A stretch of 64,000 bases of DNA. Source: Deminuibacter soli (GTDB lineage Bacteria > Bacteroidota > Bacteroidia > Chitinophagales > Chitinophagaceae). The stretch's first letter is position 1, and every line of letters starts with the position of its first letter. A program made the position numbers and the translations under genes. The notes below the pieces were generated by a model. That model had not been told where the DNA came from and made no database searches. It saw nothing but the letters and a program-made list of their open reading frames with translations. Shown in pieces: positions 44,069 to 52,951 of this stretch. The stretch is taken from contig NZ_QTJU01000004.1 in the NCBI RefSeq assembly GCF_003412455.1, positions 62,001 to 126,000 on the forward strand, in the 5' to 3' direction.

Positions 44069-46114
44069 TTAGCGTATTAATACCGTTGTTCCCTTCTGAA
44101 AAAAGTGCTCTCCGTTATCTTTTTGGGTATACGATAAGGTCCATACGTAGGTGCCGGGCGGCTGGGGTAATCCTTTTACGGTGCCATCCCAGCGTATCAT
44201 CCAGTCGTTGGTAATAAACACCCGTTGTCCCCAGCGGTTAAACACCTGGAATTCCAGTTGTGAGGCCTTAAATCCGTCCAGCGGGTAGAGGTAATCATTC
44301 AGTCCGTCGCCGTTGGGTGTAAAAGCTGAGGGCACGGCTACAATGCAGCTGTTGTAGGCCATAATGCGGCGTGTGGCGGTATCAAAACAACCGAGGCTGT
44401 TACCAACCACCAGCGATACGGTAAAATACTGGCTGCGGTTTACCGGAACAAATTGCTGGGCAGGGGGCGCCTCCAGGGTGCTGGTGCTGCCGTTGCCGAA
44501 GTTCCAGGTATAGGAACTGATTTGCCCGATGCTGCTGTCGAGAAAGTTGATAACATCCTGCGGGCAAACATTGTCCGGTGCGCCGAATTTCGCTTTCAGG
44601 GTATTGGGCAGGCTGATGACCTGGGCGCTGGTATCGCTGCACACGCCATTTGAAACGATGAGCTGTGTTACCTTGTCTCCGAAAGTGGTGTACGTGCGTA
44701 CCGGGTTTTGCTGCTGGCTGGCAGCGCCGCCGTCAAAACTCCATTGCCAGGTGTTTATGTTGTTGGCGCCATCGTGAAAATAGTAAACAATGTCTTTTTT
44801 ACAGCCCAGGTCCGAGCGCCAGGTAAAGGCAGCGGAAACCGTGTCGTACGCAGTAAAATGCAATGTTGCGGGCGGGGTTACCTCTCCGCAGGCGTCTACA
44901 ATGGTGTTGCCATCGCCGCCAGGGAGCAGGGTAATGGTGTAATCGCCGTGCGTTTCAATGGGGCCGGCAAGCTGCACATGAATAACACGGGTATTGTTGT
45001 TGCTGTCGCAATCTCCGTAAGCGCCGGTTATGCTTACAGGGGTAGGGCCTGTTACGCTGAAATCGCTGCCATTGGCAGCAATGCTGCTGCACTGGATATT
45101 GCGTTTGAATACCAGGTTAAGTATTGTGGGGCTGCAAGCCACAGGCGTAATACTATCGAGATAGGTAGGGTGCGGCACTTCGATGGTAAAATCAATACTG
45201 CTGCCTTCATCCAGCAATGCATCACAATCGGTGAGCAGGGTATTGGCATCTGAGCCTGTTTTAGCTACCAGCTGGTAATTGCCGGGTGGCAGTGGTGCGC
45301 TGAGGGTGAGTACCAGCGAATCCATATCAAACCCATTGCAAGTAGGTGACATAGCTGCAACCACGGTAATATTGGTGTTGGGAATCATGAAATCGCTGCC
45401 GTCGCTGGCCATGCTGCTGCATTTCATCCGCATGTTGGTGCGCAGGCCCAGGTGCATGCGGTCGCAATCCGGTTCTATGCTGGCCATTTTGGGTTTCAGC
45501 GTGTCGGTGATTACCGCAGTACCGCCACCGAAGGAGAGTGAGTAACCCTGTTGCGTGGAATCAAAATGACTTACCATCAGCAGGTAATCGTGGCCCACAA
45601 CCAGGTTGGGCATGGCTGTAAAGGTGGGTTTGTTATCAGCAGGGAATGAACCGCACTGCACATAACCTACGCCCGTTGCGCTGGTACCGGTGGGGCCGTA
45701 GGTGCCTGCCCAGTTGGCGGTTACAGTAAGGGCGGCATTGGAAAAAACATCCCTGGGGTTGTGATTGGTTACATCAAACAATTGCCAGTCGTAATCATCG
45801 TTATTGTTGGGGTTAATCAGGAAACCGAGTGTGCCGGCAACATAACAGTGAAATTTATACCAGAAAGGGCCGGAATCCTGGTAGCTGCCGCAACCGGGCA
45901 CAGGCACATAATCCTGCCCGCACTGCGGTACTGTTTGCTGTGTGAAAGTAGTGGTACCGCAAATGGGAAAAGCAGTTTCGGGCGTTTGTCCCTTTACTGC
46001 GCTGGATCCAACTACACAGGGCGGGTAACTGGTGTTAAATTGTGCAGCGGCAGGTTGAAACAGCCCGGTGCCTGCCAGGATACAGATACAAAGAATAAGC
46101 AGTTTTCCATTCAT
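44069..46114 (-). CDS. T9SS-secreted protein with type B (CHU_C) sorting domain
   Basis: 681 residues. A signal peptide (MNGKLLILCICILAGTGLFQPAAAQ) is followed by a CUB/lectin-like N-terminal region (TAFPICGTTTFTQQTVPQCG), two repeated calx-like Ig domains (around 210-310 and 315-410, each with SMASDGSDF- or SIAANGSDF-like turns), a PKD domain (about 430-510, with WQWSFDGGAASQQQNPVRTY), a second short PKD-like stretch (YTWNFGNGS) and the CHU_C domain (PSAFTPNGDGLNDYLYPLDG ... FNRWGQRVF ... GTYVWTLSYTQKDNG). It is exported and surface-linked through T9SS. No T9SS components are in the window. Confidence 0.9.
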   Translation of the reverse strand: MNGKLLILCICILAGTGLFQPAAAQFNTSYPPCVVGSSAVKGQTPETAFPICGTTTFTQQTVPQCGQDYVPVPGCGSYQDSGPFWYKFHCYVAGTLGFLINPNNNDDYDWQLFDVTNHNPRDVFSNAALTVTANWAGTYGPTGTSATGVGYVQCGSFPADNKPTFTAMPNLVVGHDYLLMVSHFDSTQQGYSLSFGGGTAVITDTLKPKMASIEPDCDRMHLGLRTNMRMKCSSMASDGSDFMIPNTNITVVAAMSPTCNGFDMDSLVLTLSAPLPPGNYQLVAKTGSDANTLLTDCDALLDEGSSIDFTIEVPHPTYLDSITPVACSPTILNLVFKRNIQCSSIAANGSDFSVTGPTPVSITGAYGDCDSNNNTRVIHVQLAGPIETHGDYTITLLPGGDGNTIVDACGEVTPPATLHFTAYDTVSAAFTWRSDLGCKKDIVYYFHDGANNINTWQWSFDGGAASQQQNPVRTYTTFGDKVTQLIVSNGVCSDTSAQVISLPNTLKAKFGAPDNVCPQDVINFLDSSIGQISSYTWNFGNGSTSTLEAPPAQQFVPVNRSQYFTVSLVVGNSLGCFDTATRRIMAYNSCIVAVPSAFTPNGDGLNDYLYPLDGFKASQLEFQVFNRWGQRVFITNDWMIRWDGTVKGLPQPPGTYVWTLSYTQKDNGEHFFQKGTTVLIR

Positions 46115-46249
46115 GGTATTAGCAATACATACTGATGATGCTTAAAAGTAATTGAACGTTGCCAAACGAAATGGATAATTCAGGGAATGTTGCTATTTGT
46201 TTCGTCAATTCTGGTATAATTTTTTTATACGATTCAAAAATCAGTCACT

Positions 46250-46735
46250 ATGAAGCCATTTTTGCTGTTTTCGGTGTTGTTGTGCTGCGCGTGCAACAAC
46301 ACACCTGCGCCTTCAAAAACCATTGCCGACACCACACCTGCGGCCGCAAAAAGCGATGCGCCTGCAACGCCCCTGCGTGATACACTGCCGGCTGATACGG
46401 CCCGTCAACCTGGCCTGGTTACACTGCAACCCGGCGCCGATTCCGTAGCGCTGACCGGTGAACTGACGGAAAAAGACAGGAGCCGGACTTTTACCATAAA
46501 CGTGCCCGCCGGTAAAAACCTGTATGCTGAAGTAACACCCGTGGTTGCCAAAAACGCCAATGTGCGCATTAACCAGCTGCTGATGCCCGATGGTTCGGCA
46601 GATGGCCCCTTTGGGCGTTCGCTCAAATATCCATTGCAGCAGAAAGGCCGTTACAGCGTAATTGTAGGGCAAAACCTGATGGCGGGTGACGGTAAATGGG
46701 CAGGTAAATTTATCCTGAAACTGCGCGTAGAATAG
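46250..46735 (+). CDS. Small lipoprotein of unknown function
   Basis: 161 residues. The lipobox LLCCACNN ends a short signal peptide. A Thr/Ala/Pro-rich linker (21-55) precedes a beta-rich domain (LTEKDRSRTFTINVPAGKNL, GRYSVIVGQNLMAGDG), resembling a pre-peptidase C-terminal-type jellyroll. The function is unknown. Confidence 0.8.
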   Translation: MKPFLLFSVLLCCACNNTPAPSKTIADTTPAAAKSDAPATPLRDTLPADTARQPGLVTLQPGADSVALTGELTEKDRSRTFTINVPAGKNLYAEVTPVVAKNANVRINQLLMPDGSADGPFGRSLKYPLQQKGRYSVIVGQNLMAGDGKWAGKFILKLRVE

Positions 46736-46770
46736 ATTTAGCGGGATGTGCATGTTGGGGACTGAACCCT

Positions 46771-46778
46771 TATCTTTG
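46771..46778 (+). promoter_or_regulatory. -7 promoter element for glnS
   Basis: TATCTTTG, exact TAnnTTTG, 28 bases before the ATG at 46806. It excludes the upstream start at 46746. Confidence 0.55.
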
Positions 46779-46805
46779 CTATCCCTGAATTTTAACGTTA
46801 AACGA

Positions 46806-48464
46806 ATGAGCGAAGAAAAATCACTGAATTTTATTGAAGAGATTGTAGAAGGAGATTTGTCGGCCGGGAAATACAAAAGCATTGTTACCAGGTTTCCGCC
46901 CGAACCCAACGGGCATTTACATGTGGGGCATGCAAAAAGTATCTGTCTCAATTTTGGCCTGGCACAGAAATATGGCGGCAGCACCAATCTTCGTTTTGAT
47001 GACACCAATCCCACTACTGAGGAAACGCAGTATGTGGAAGGCATTAAAGAAGATGTAAAATGGCTGGGTTTTGAATGGGCCAATGAATTATATGCCAGTG
47101 ATTATTTTGAACAGCTGTACGGCTTCGCGGTAAAACTCATTGAAAAGGGCCTGGCGTATGTAGACGACAGCACCAGCGAAACCATTGCCGCTGAAAAGGG
47201 CACACCTACACAGCCCGGTAAGGAAAGCGCTTACCGCAACCGCAGCGTGGAAGAAAACCTGCAGCTGTTTGCAGATATGCGCGCCGGCAAATACAAAGAC
47301 GGTGAAAAAGTATTGCGCGCCAAGGTAGACATGGCTTCTACCAATATGCTGCTGCGCGATCCTATCCTGTACCGCATTAAACATGCACATCACCACCGTA
47401 CCGGCGATGCATGGTGCATTTACCCCATGTACGATTTTGCGCACGGTCAAAGTGATTCCATAGAGAAAATCACCCACTCCATCTGTACACTCGAATTTGT
47501 GTCGCATCGCGCACTGTACGACTGGCTGATTGAGCAATTGGGCATATTTCCTTCACACCAGTACGAGTTTGCCCGTTTGAACATGACGTACACGCTCATG
47601 AGCAAACGCAAGCTGCTGCAGCTGGTAAATGAAAAATATGTAGACGGCTGGGATGATCCCCGCATGCCTACCATCAGCGCCATGCGCCGCAGGGGCTTTA
47701 CACCGGAGAGCATCCGCAAGTTCTGCGACCTTATTGGTGTAGCCAAACGTGAGAACATGATTGACGTAGGCCTGCTGGAATTCTGCGTGCGTGAACACCT
47801 CAACAAAGTGGCACAGCGCCGCATGGTAGTGTTCGATCCGCTGAAAGTAGTGCTTACCAACTACACCGATAAAGATGAAACCGTAAGGTGTGAAGACAAC
47901 CCGGAAGATCCCAATACCACGTATCGTGATATTCCATTCAGCGGGGAGCTGTACATAGAGCGCGACGACTTTATGGAGAACCCGCCCAAGAAGTTCTTCC
48001 GCCTGGCACCCGGCCAGATGGTGCGTTTGAAAAGCGCGTACATTATCCGGTGTGACGATGTGATTAAAGATGCGGACGGTAACATTACCGAACTGCATTG
48101 CAGCTACCTGCCCGAAAGCCAGAGCGGCAACGATAAATCTGGTTTGCATGTAAAAGGTACCCTGCATTGGGTAAGCGTGCCGCATGCGGTAAATGCCGAG
48201 CTGCGTTTGTACGATCGCCTGTTTAACACGGAAGATCCTGCATCGTACGAAGGTGACCTGAAAGATATCCTGAATCCCGGTTCATTGCAGATTATTCAGC
48301 ATGCCTATGCCGAGCCTGCTTTGCGCAACGCGAAGTTCGACGACCGTTACCAGTTCCTGCGCAAGGGCTATTATACGCTTGACAAAGACACCAGCGAAGA
48401 CCGCATGGTATTTAACCGTACCGTAACGCTGAAAGATACCTGGGCCAAGGAACAGAAGAAATAG
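46806..48464 (+). CDS. glnS: Glutaminyl-tRNA synthetase
   Basis: 552 residues from MSEEKSLNFIEEIV. The HIGH motif is PPEPNGHLHVGHAKSI, the KMSKS equivalent is LMSKRKL, and the C-terminal anticodon-binding beta barrels carry VVFDPLKVVLTNY and LPESQSGNDKSGL-type segments. It charges tRNA-Gln directly, so Gln-tRNA is made without GatCAB. A clear promoter element and terminator make this a single-gene unit. Confidence 0.96.
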   Translation: MSEEKSLNFIEEIVEGDLSAGKYKSIVTRFPPEPNGHLHVGHAKSICLNFGLAQKYGGSTNLRFDDTNPTTEETQYVEGIKEDVKWLGFEWANELYASDYFEQLYGFAVKLIEKGLAYVDDSTSETIAAEKGTPTQPGKESAYRNRSVEENLQLFADMRAGKYKDGEKVLRAKVDMASTNMLLRDPILYRIKHAHHHRTGDAWCIYPMYDFAHGQSDSIEKITHSICTLEFVSHRALYDWLIEQLGIFPSHQYEFARLNMTYTLMSKRKLLQLVNEKYVDGWDDPRMPTISAMRRRGFTPESIRKFCDLIGVAKRENMIDVGLLEFCVREHLNKVAQRRMVVFDPLKVVLTNYTDKDETVRCEDNPEDPNTTYRDIPFSGELYIERDDFMENPPKKFFRLAPGQMVRLKSAYIIRCDDVIKDADGNITELHCSYLPESQSGNDKSGLHVKGTLHWVSVPHAVNAELRLYDRLFNTEDPASYEGDLKDILNPGSLQIIQHAYAEPALRNAKFDDRYQFLRKGYYTLDKDTSEDRMVFNRTVTLKDTWAKEQKK

Positions 48465-48498
48465 CAACAGCCGTAAAAGGCAGCAAAACATACATTTT

Positions 48499-48530
48499 AA
48501 CCCGCCTGCACTGAGCAAGCGGGTTTTTTA
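48499..48530 (+). terminator. Terminator of glnS
   Basis: AACCCGC and GCGGGTT arms with a 13-base loop and a run of T; the tilS start follows 15 bases later. Confidence 0.8.
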
Positions 48531-48544
48531 TTGAATATTGCAGT

Positions 48545-49903
48545 ATGGATGTAGCAGAACAGCTGAAAGTATACTGGAAACAGCAGTTTCCCAACCTGGA
48601 TATCACTACTGTGCCCTTGCTGGTGGCAGTAAGCGGCGGTATTGACAGTGTGGTGTTGACCGATGTGCTGCACAAGGCAGGCGCATTGTTTGTAATGGCC
48701 CACTGTAATTTTCAGCTGCGTGGTGAAGAGAGCGAAAGAGACGAACAATTTGTACATGAGCTGGCAGCAGGTTATAACAAAGAATTGCTGGTGCAGCGTT
48801 TTGATACCAAACAGTATGCGGAGCAGAATAAGCTGTCTGTGCAGGAAGCTGCGCGTGAGCTGCGGTACAACTGGTTTCAGGCATTGGTGAATGATAACAG
48901 CATCACCATTCCCGGCTGGAAAGGTAGGGCATGGATAGCCACTGCACATCATGCCAATGACAGTATTGAAACCCTGCTCATCAACTTCTTCAGGGGCACC
49001 GGCATCGGCGGTTTGCACGGCATATTGCCATTGCAGGGTAATATTATACGCCCCCTGCTGTTTGCTACGCGTGAACAGGTTAAACAGTATGCGCAACAAC
49101 ATGCCCTGCGTTGGGTAGAAGATTCATCCAATGCATCGGATAAATATGTGCGCAATCATTTCCGGTTGAACCTGATTCCCGGTTTGCAGCAGGTATTCCC
49201 GAATGTTGAACAGAACCTGCTGCAAAACATCGAACGTTTTCGCGACGCAGAGCTGCTGTACAAACAGGCGGTGCAGTTGCATACCCGCAAGCTGCTTGAG
49301 TATAAAGGCGATGAGGTACACATCCCGGTTTACAAGTTATTACAGCTGCAGCCATTGACTGCATTGGTATGGGAGATCTGCAAGCCCTACGGTTTCAGCG
49401 TGGCGCAAACACCGGAGATCATCAAGCTGCTGCATGCAGACAATGGCAGTTATACCAGCTCGGCCACGCACCGTGTTATCCGCAACCGCAACTGGCTTAT
49501 TATTGCGCCGCGCAATACAGAACAGCCGGGCCATATACTGATTACGTCAGCAGCAGAAAAAATCATTTTTGCCGGCGGCACATTACAATTCGGGGTGCTG
49601 CCCAACAGCGAAGCAGCCATCAGCACGCAACCCCAGGTAGCCTGTCTTAATGCAGCCGCAGTACAGTTTCCGCTGCTGTTGCGGCCCTGGCGCCAGGGCG
49701 ATTATTTTTACCCGCTGGGTATGCCCAAAAAGAAAAAGATCAGCCGCTTTTTAATAGATCAGAAGCTCTCTGCCACCGACAAGGAAAAAGTATGGGTACT
49801 TGAAAGCAACCAGCGCATTGTATGGGTGGTAGGCCGCAGAATTGATGACCGGTTTAAGGTAACACAAGGCACGCGCAGCGTGATTAGCATCACGCTACGC
49901 TAA
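48545..49903 (+). CDS. tilS: tRNA(Ile)-lysidine synthetase
   Basis: 452 residues. The PP-loop is LVAVSGGIDSVVLTD and the family motifs are HCNFQLRGEESERDEQFV, AARELRYNWF, TAHHANDSIET and RNHFRLNLIP. The C-terminal domain has RPWRQGDYFYPLGMPKKKKI. It converts the anticodon wobble C of tRNA-Ile2 to lysidine, an essential modification. The TAA stop is the first triplet of a period-8 array that continues towards the rhomboid gene's stop. Confidence 0.95.
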   Translation: MDVAEQLKVYWKQQFPNLDITTVPLLVAVSGGIDSVVLTDVLHKAGALFVMAHCNFQLRGEESERDEQFVHELAAGYNKELLVQRFDTKQYAEQNKLSVQEAARELRYNWFQALVNDNSITIPGWKGRAWIATAHHANDSIETLLINFFRGTGIGGLHGILPLQGNIIRPLLFATREQVKQYAQQHALRWVEDSSNASDKYVRNHFRLNLIPGLQQVFPNVEQNLLQNIERFRDAELLYKQAVQLHTRKLLEYKGDEVHIPVYKLLQLQPLTALVWEICKPYGFSVAQTPEIIKLLHADNGSYTSSATHRVIRNRNWLIIAPRNTEQPGHILITSAAEKIIFAGGTLQFGVLPNSEAAISTQPQVACLNAAAVQFPLLLRPWRQGDYFYPLGMPKKKKISRFLIDQKLSATDKEKVWVLESNQRIVWVVGRRIDDRFKVTQGTRSVISITLR

Positions 49904-49934
49904 TGGTTAAATAGCTTAATGGTTTAATGGTTGT
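49901..49934 (+). repeat. Period-8 stop-codon array at the end of tilS
   Basis: Octamers TAATGGTT, AAATAGCT, TAATGGTT, TAATGGTT, then a degenerate end; the first TAA is the tilS stop. Confidence 0.75.
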
Positions 49935-49943
49935 TGTTCTGTG

Positions 49944-50591
49944 TTACTTGCCAAAGTGATAGGATTGTACCTGTTGAATAAAGGCCTGTATAGGCGGGTA
50001 GCTGCTGAACAGAGCACAGATGGCGATTACGTATATAAAGCCGTATACCGAGCCCCATAAATGCGCGGAGTGATTGATATTGTCCATGCCGCGGCGGGAG
50101 AGGTAGCTGCTTATAATGAGGTATAGTGCGCCGAATATAAAACCGGGTATGCCAAAGGGCAACGGGAAGATGCCGATTTCATTCAGCGGGAAAAACAGGA
50201 TACCGGCAAATACCACGGCTGATACAGCGCCGCTGGCGCCCAGGCTGCGGTAATGGTAGTTGTCGCGGTTGTTGAAGTACGTGGGCAGCAGGCTTACGAC
50301 CAGTGCAGAAATATATAACAGCAGGTAGTAGATTCTGCCTGCAGGACCAAATATCTGGTTCAGCGCATCTTCTACCATGGTGCCAAAACTATACAGCGCC
50401 CACATGTTAAAAAACAGGTGGAAGAAATTCGCGTGAATAAAACCCGAAGTGATAAAACGATACCATTGCCTTCTCCTGTCAACAGCAGGCGGGTAGAAAA
50501 TCAGGTCTTCCTGTATTTTCTGGTTAGAGAATGCTGTAAACGAAATAACAGCCGTGATAATAACAATGGCTAAAGTAATGCTCATTTCCAT
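49944..50591 (-). CDS. Rhomboid-family intramembrane serine protease
   Basis: 215 residues with about six membrane helices. The catalytic Ser120 is in GASGAVSA and the His177 in HSAHLWG. The structural HxxxN pair is in FFHLFFNMWAL (H58, N62). It cleaves transmembrane helices; substrates are unknown. The start MEMSITLAI fits the first helix. It is convergent with tilS. Confidence 0.93.
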   Translation of the reverse strand: MEMSITLAIVIITAVISFTAFSNQKIQEDLIFYPPAVDRRRQWYRFITSGFIHANFFHLFFNMWALYSFGTMVEDALNQIFGPAGRIYYLLLYISALVVSLLPTYFNNRDNYHYRSLGASGAVSAVVFAGILFFPLNEIGIFPLPFGIPGFIFGALYLIISSYLSRRGMDNINHSAHLWGSVYGFIYVIAICALFSSYPPIQAFIQQVQSYHFGK

Positions 50592-50622
50592 AATGAGGGC
50601 AATATAATAAAAAGCGCTGAGC

Positions 50623-50856
50623 CGTCAATCGTGAGGCCCGATCGTGAATCAATGTCGTTTAGTTAAGCGTGATTGATATTTTTACCGCTCCGGAGGATCA
50701 GTCGTGAGGGATCTTAGCAGTCCGAAATTTATCGAGAATCGAGAGGCGACACGTCGAGACTATCTAAGCGAGTATTATTGCGGGGCAAGAAATCGCTTCG
50801 ATAAAACTCACCACTCACTGCTCACCACTCACTAATTTATTGACTATTCACTCCTG
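50623..50856. repeat. Second composite intergenic repeat island
   Basis: Contains the same TCGAGACTATC[TA]AGCGAG sequence as the 43.5-kb island (50753-50771), the ACTAAACGACATTGA sequence inverted (about 50650-50667), and then a period-7 array on the minus strand (about 50806-50856) with GTGAGTG, GTGAGCA, GTGAATA and GTCAATA units. This array starts about 34 bases past the RlmH stop, not at it. Confidence 0.65.
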
Positions 50857-50883
50857 GTATAACATTCCGGAACGGATAACCCC

Positions 50884-51357
50884 TTACATATGATGATATT
50901 TTTCATTGCGCAGGATGGTGCAGGCGCGGTATACCTGTTCGGCCAGGATAAGGCGCACCAGCATGTGCGGGAATACGAGTTTGGAAAGGCTCCAGGTGGT
51001 GTTGGCGCGTTGTTGTATGCTGGCATCTACACCGAAGGCACCGCCGATTAAAAAGATCAAACGTTTGGTACTGTCGTTGGCTTTTTGCTGAATTACCTGC
51101 GCCAGTTCAGGCGAGCTGAATTGTTTGCCGCGCTCATCGAGCAGTATGAGCTGGTCATCCGGCTGCAGCAGGTTTAATACCAGTTTGGCTTCCTGTTTTT
51201 TTAGATCGCCTTCAGACAATACGGCTGCATTTTTAGGCGGGGCAATTACCTGCCACTCTGCCGGGAAATATTTGTTGATGCGCGCGGTGAAATCTTCCAC
51301 ACCGGGTTTAATATAGCTGTCATGCGCCTTGCCTATGGAATAGAAGTAAAGTTTCAC
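50884..51357 (-). CDS. rlmH: 23S rRNA pseudouridine-1915 N3-methyltransferase
   Basis: 157 residues, family length. SPOUT-fold hallmarks: KRLIFLIGGAFGVD and the knot region SLSKLVFPHMLVRLILAEQV, ending YRACTILRNEKYHH. It methylates the pseudouridine at position 1915 in helix 69 of 23S rRNA. The ORF starts MKLYFYSIGKAH, typical of the family. Confidence 0.96.
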   Translation of the reverse strand: MKLYFYSIGKAHDSYIKPGVEDFTARINKYFPAEWQVIAPPKNAAVLSEGDLKKQEAKLVLNLLQPDDQLILLDERGKQFSSPELAQVIQQKANDSTKRLIFLIGGAFGVDASIQQRANTTWSLSKLVFPHMLVRLILAEQVYRACTILRNEKYHHM

Positions 51358-51513
51358 CCTGCCAAATTACGATAATCAATGATTCGTGAAAGTTTGGGTT
51401 TATAAAGGCTTAACACAGCGGTAAACATTTGTGACGAACTTCTGCTTCGCTGTTTTGTAATAAAAGACAATGCAGGGGCATTGCACCTGTCATTTTTTTT
51501 GAGTAAATTACTA

Positions 51514-52119
51514 ATGGCAAGTATCCGTATCAATCAATCAAACCAACGAACCATGAACACCGAAGGAAGCTTCCCCGTTAAACCGATCAGGACCAATGAA
51601 AACTGGAATAACCTCCGCATGGGCCGCAGTACACAGGAGCAGGTAAATGAAGTAAAAAGCTGGTTGCAGCACAATACATCTTCACGTACACCTGATGGCG
51701 GTGATCGTGTGGGCAATGGCTTCAGGGCACTGTTTGCAGGGTCGCCTGCCAGTGGCAAGGCAGCAGCTGCATTGCTGGCCCAGGAAGCAGGCAGGGAGGT
51801 GTTTCATATTTCCTTGTCGAAAGTAATATCGAAGTATGTGGGGGAAACAGAAAAGAATCTCGATACTTTATTCAGCCAGGCTGCCGAGCACAACTGGATT
51901 TTATTCTTTGATGATGCAGATGCCCTGTTTGACAGGCGCACGGTAACTACAGATACGCAGGATAGCCATACGGCGCAGGAAAGTGTATACCTGTTACAGA
52001 AAATTGAATCGTACGGTGGACTGGTAATACTGGCTACCGGGCGGGAGCATCACCTGAATGATGTGGTGCTGGGCAAGTTGAATACAGTGGTGAATTTTGA
52101 ACCGCAATTACAAGCATAA
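51514..52119 (+). CDS. Degenerate AAA+ ATPase (probably inactive)
   Basis: 201 residues from the first ATG (51514); the ATG at 51553 is an alternative, and neither has a good ribosome site. The AAA core is clear: FRALFAGSPASGKAAAALLA, LSKVISKYVGETEKNLDTLF, WILFFDDADALFDRRTVTTD. The usual functional residues are changed: Walker A has Ala where S/T normally follows the Lys, Walker B is DD rather than DE, sensor I is ATGRE rather than ATN, and the arginine-finger region is VVLGKLNTVVNF instead of an RRF-type sequence. It resembles the AAA proteins of phage-tail-like injection systems, but no such genes are nearby. Confidence 0.75.
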   Translation: MASIRINQSNQRTMNTEGSFPVKPIRTNENWNNLRMGRSTQEQVNEVKSWLQHNTSSRTPDGGDRVGNGFRALFAGSPASGKAAAALLAQEAGREVFHISLSKVISKYVGETEKNLDTLFSQAAEHNWILFFDDADALFDRRTVTTDTQDSHTAQESVYLLQKIESYGGLVILATGREHHLNDVVLGKLNTVVNFEPQLQA

Positions 52120-52154
52120 GCTGTACATAACCAAACAGAGGCCTGATGCAGCAG

Positions 52155-52193
52155 CAGGGGCATACAGTGAAAGCTGTATCCCCTGTTTGCATT
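52155..52193 (+). terminator. Terminator of the AAA gene
   Basis: CAGGGG(C)ATACAG and CTGTATCCCCTG pair with one bulged C; a 6-base loop and TTTGCATTTT follow. It lies just past the end of the suf operon. Confidence 0.6.
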
Positions 52194-52196
52194 TTA

Positions 52197-52508
52197 TTAC
52201 ATGTAGCCAAGTTCCAGTTTGGCTTCTTCGCTCATCATGCTCTTATCCCAGGCAGGGTCAAACGTAAGGTGCACGTGCACGTTTGGTTCGCCGGTCATGT
52301 TCTTTACTTCATTTTCTACCTGGAAAATAATATCACCCGCTACCGGGCAGCCGGGCGCTGTTAAGGTCATGGTTACCTGTATGCCTTTCTCGTTGATATC
52401 TACTTTATATACCAGTCCAAGATCATACACATTTACCGGTATCTCCGGATCGTACACTTTGCGCAGTGCGTCGATCACCAGGTCGTATTTTGAAACTGAT
52501 TCGCTCAT
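52197..52508 (-). CDS. sufT: SufT / MIP18-family Fe-S assembly protein
   Basis: 103 residues, single DUF59 domain: ALRKVYDPEIPVNVYDLGLV and TLTAPGCPVAGDI (with the conserved Cys), WDKSMMSEEAKLELGY at the end. It assists Fe-S maturation of target proteins. It is the last gene of the suf operon, 5 bases after sufE. Confidence 0.93.
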   Translation of the reverse strand: MSESVSKYDLVIDALRKVYDPEIPVNVYDLGLVYKVDINEKGIQVTMTLTAPGCPVAGDIIFQVENEVKNMTGEPNVHVHLTFDPAWDKSMMSEEAKLELGYM

Positions 52509-52513
52509 AGAAA

Positions 52514-52933
52514 CTAATTTGCTGAATTGAAGTGAACGGCCAGCGCTTTAATCTGCTGTATCATAGAAGCCAGTCCGTTGGCCCTGTTCGATGACAGGTG
52601 GCTGCGCAAGCCGATTTTATCTACAAAATACAAGTCAGCTGCTGCAATATCTTTTGCCGGCTGGTTGTTGAGCACCCTTACTACCATCGATATCAAACCT
52701 TTGGTGATAAGTGCATCGCTGTCGGCTTCAAAATGCAGGATGCCATTCTGTTCTTTGGCATCAAGCCATACGCGGCTTTGGCAGCCCCTGATTAAACGGT
52801 TGTCGGTTTTCAGCGTTTCATCCATTGGCGGCAGTTCATTGCCCATATGGATAATGTGCTCGTATTTTTCCATCCAGTCATCCATCAGCTCAAATTCTTC
52901 TACCAGCTGGTCTTGTATATCATTAATCAGCAT
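52514..52933 (-). CDS. sufE: SufE sulfur-transfer protein
   Basis: 139 residues. The sulfur-accepting Cys is in NRLIRGCQSRVWL and the second signature is ALITKGLISMVVRVL. It takes sulfur from SufS and passes it to SufB. It starts 18 bases after sufS. Confidence 0.93.
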   Translation of the reverse strand: MLINDIQDQLVEEFELMDDWMEKYEHIIHMGNELPPMDETLKTDNRLIRGCQSRVWLDAKEQNGILHFEADSDALITKGLISMVVRVLNNQPAKDIAAADLYFVDKIGLRSHLSSNRANGLASMIQQIKALAVHFNSAN

Positions 52934-52951
52934 CTGCCTGTCTTTATTGTT

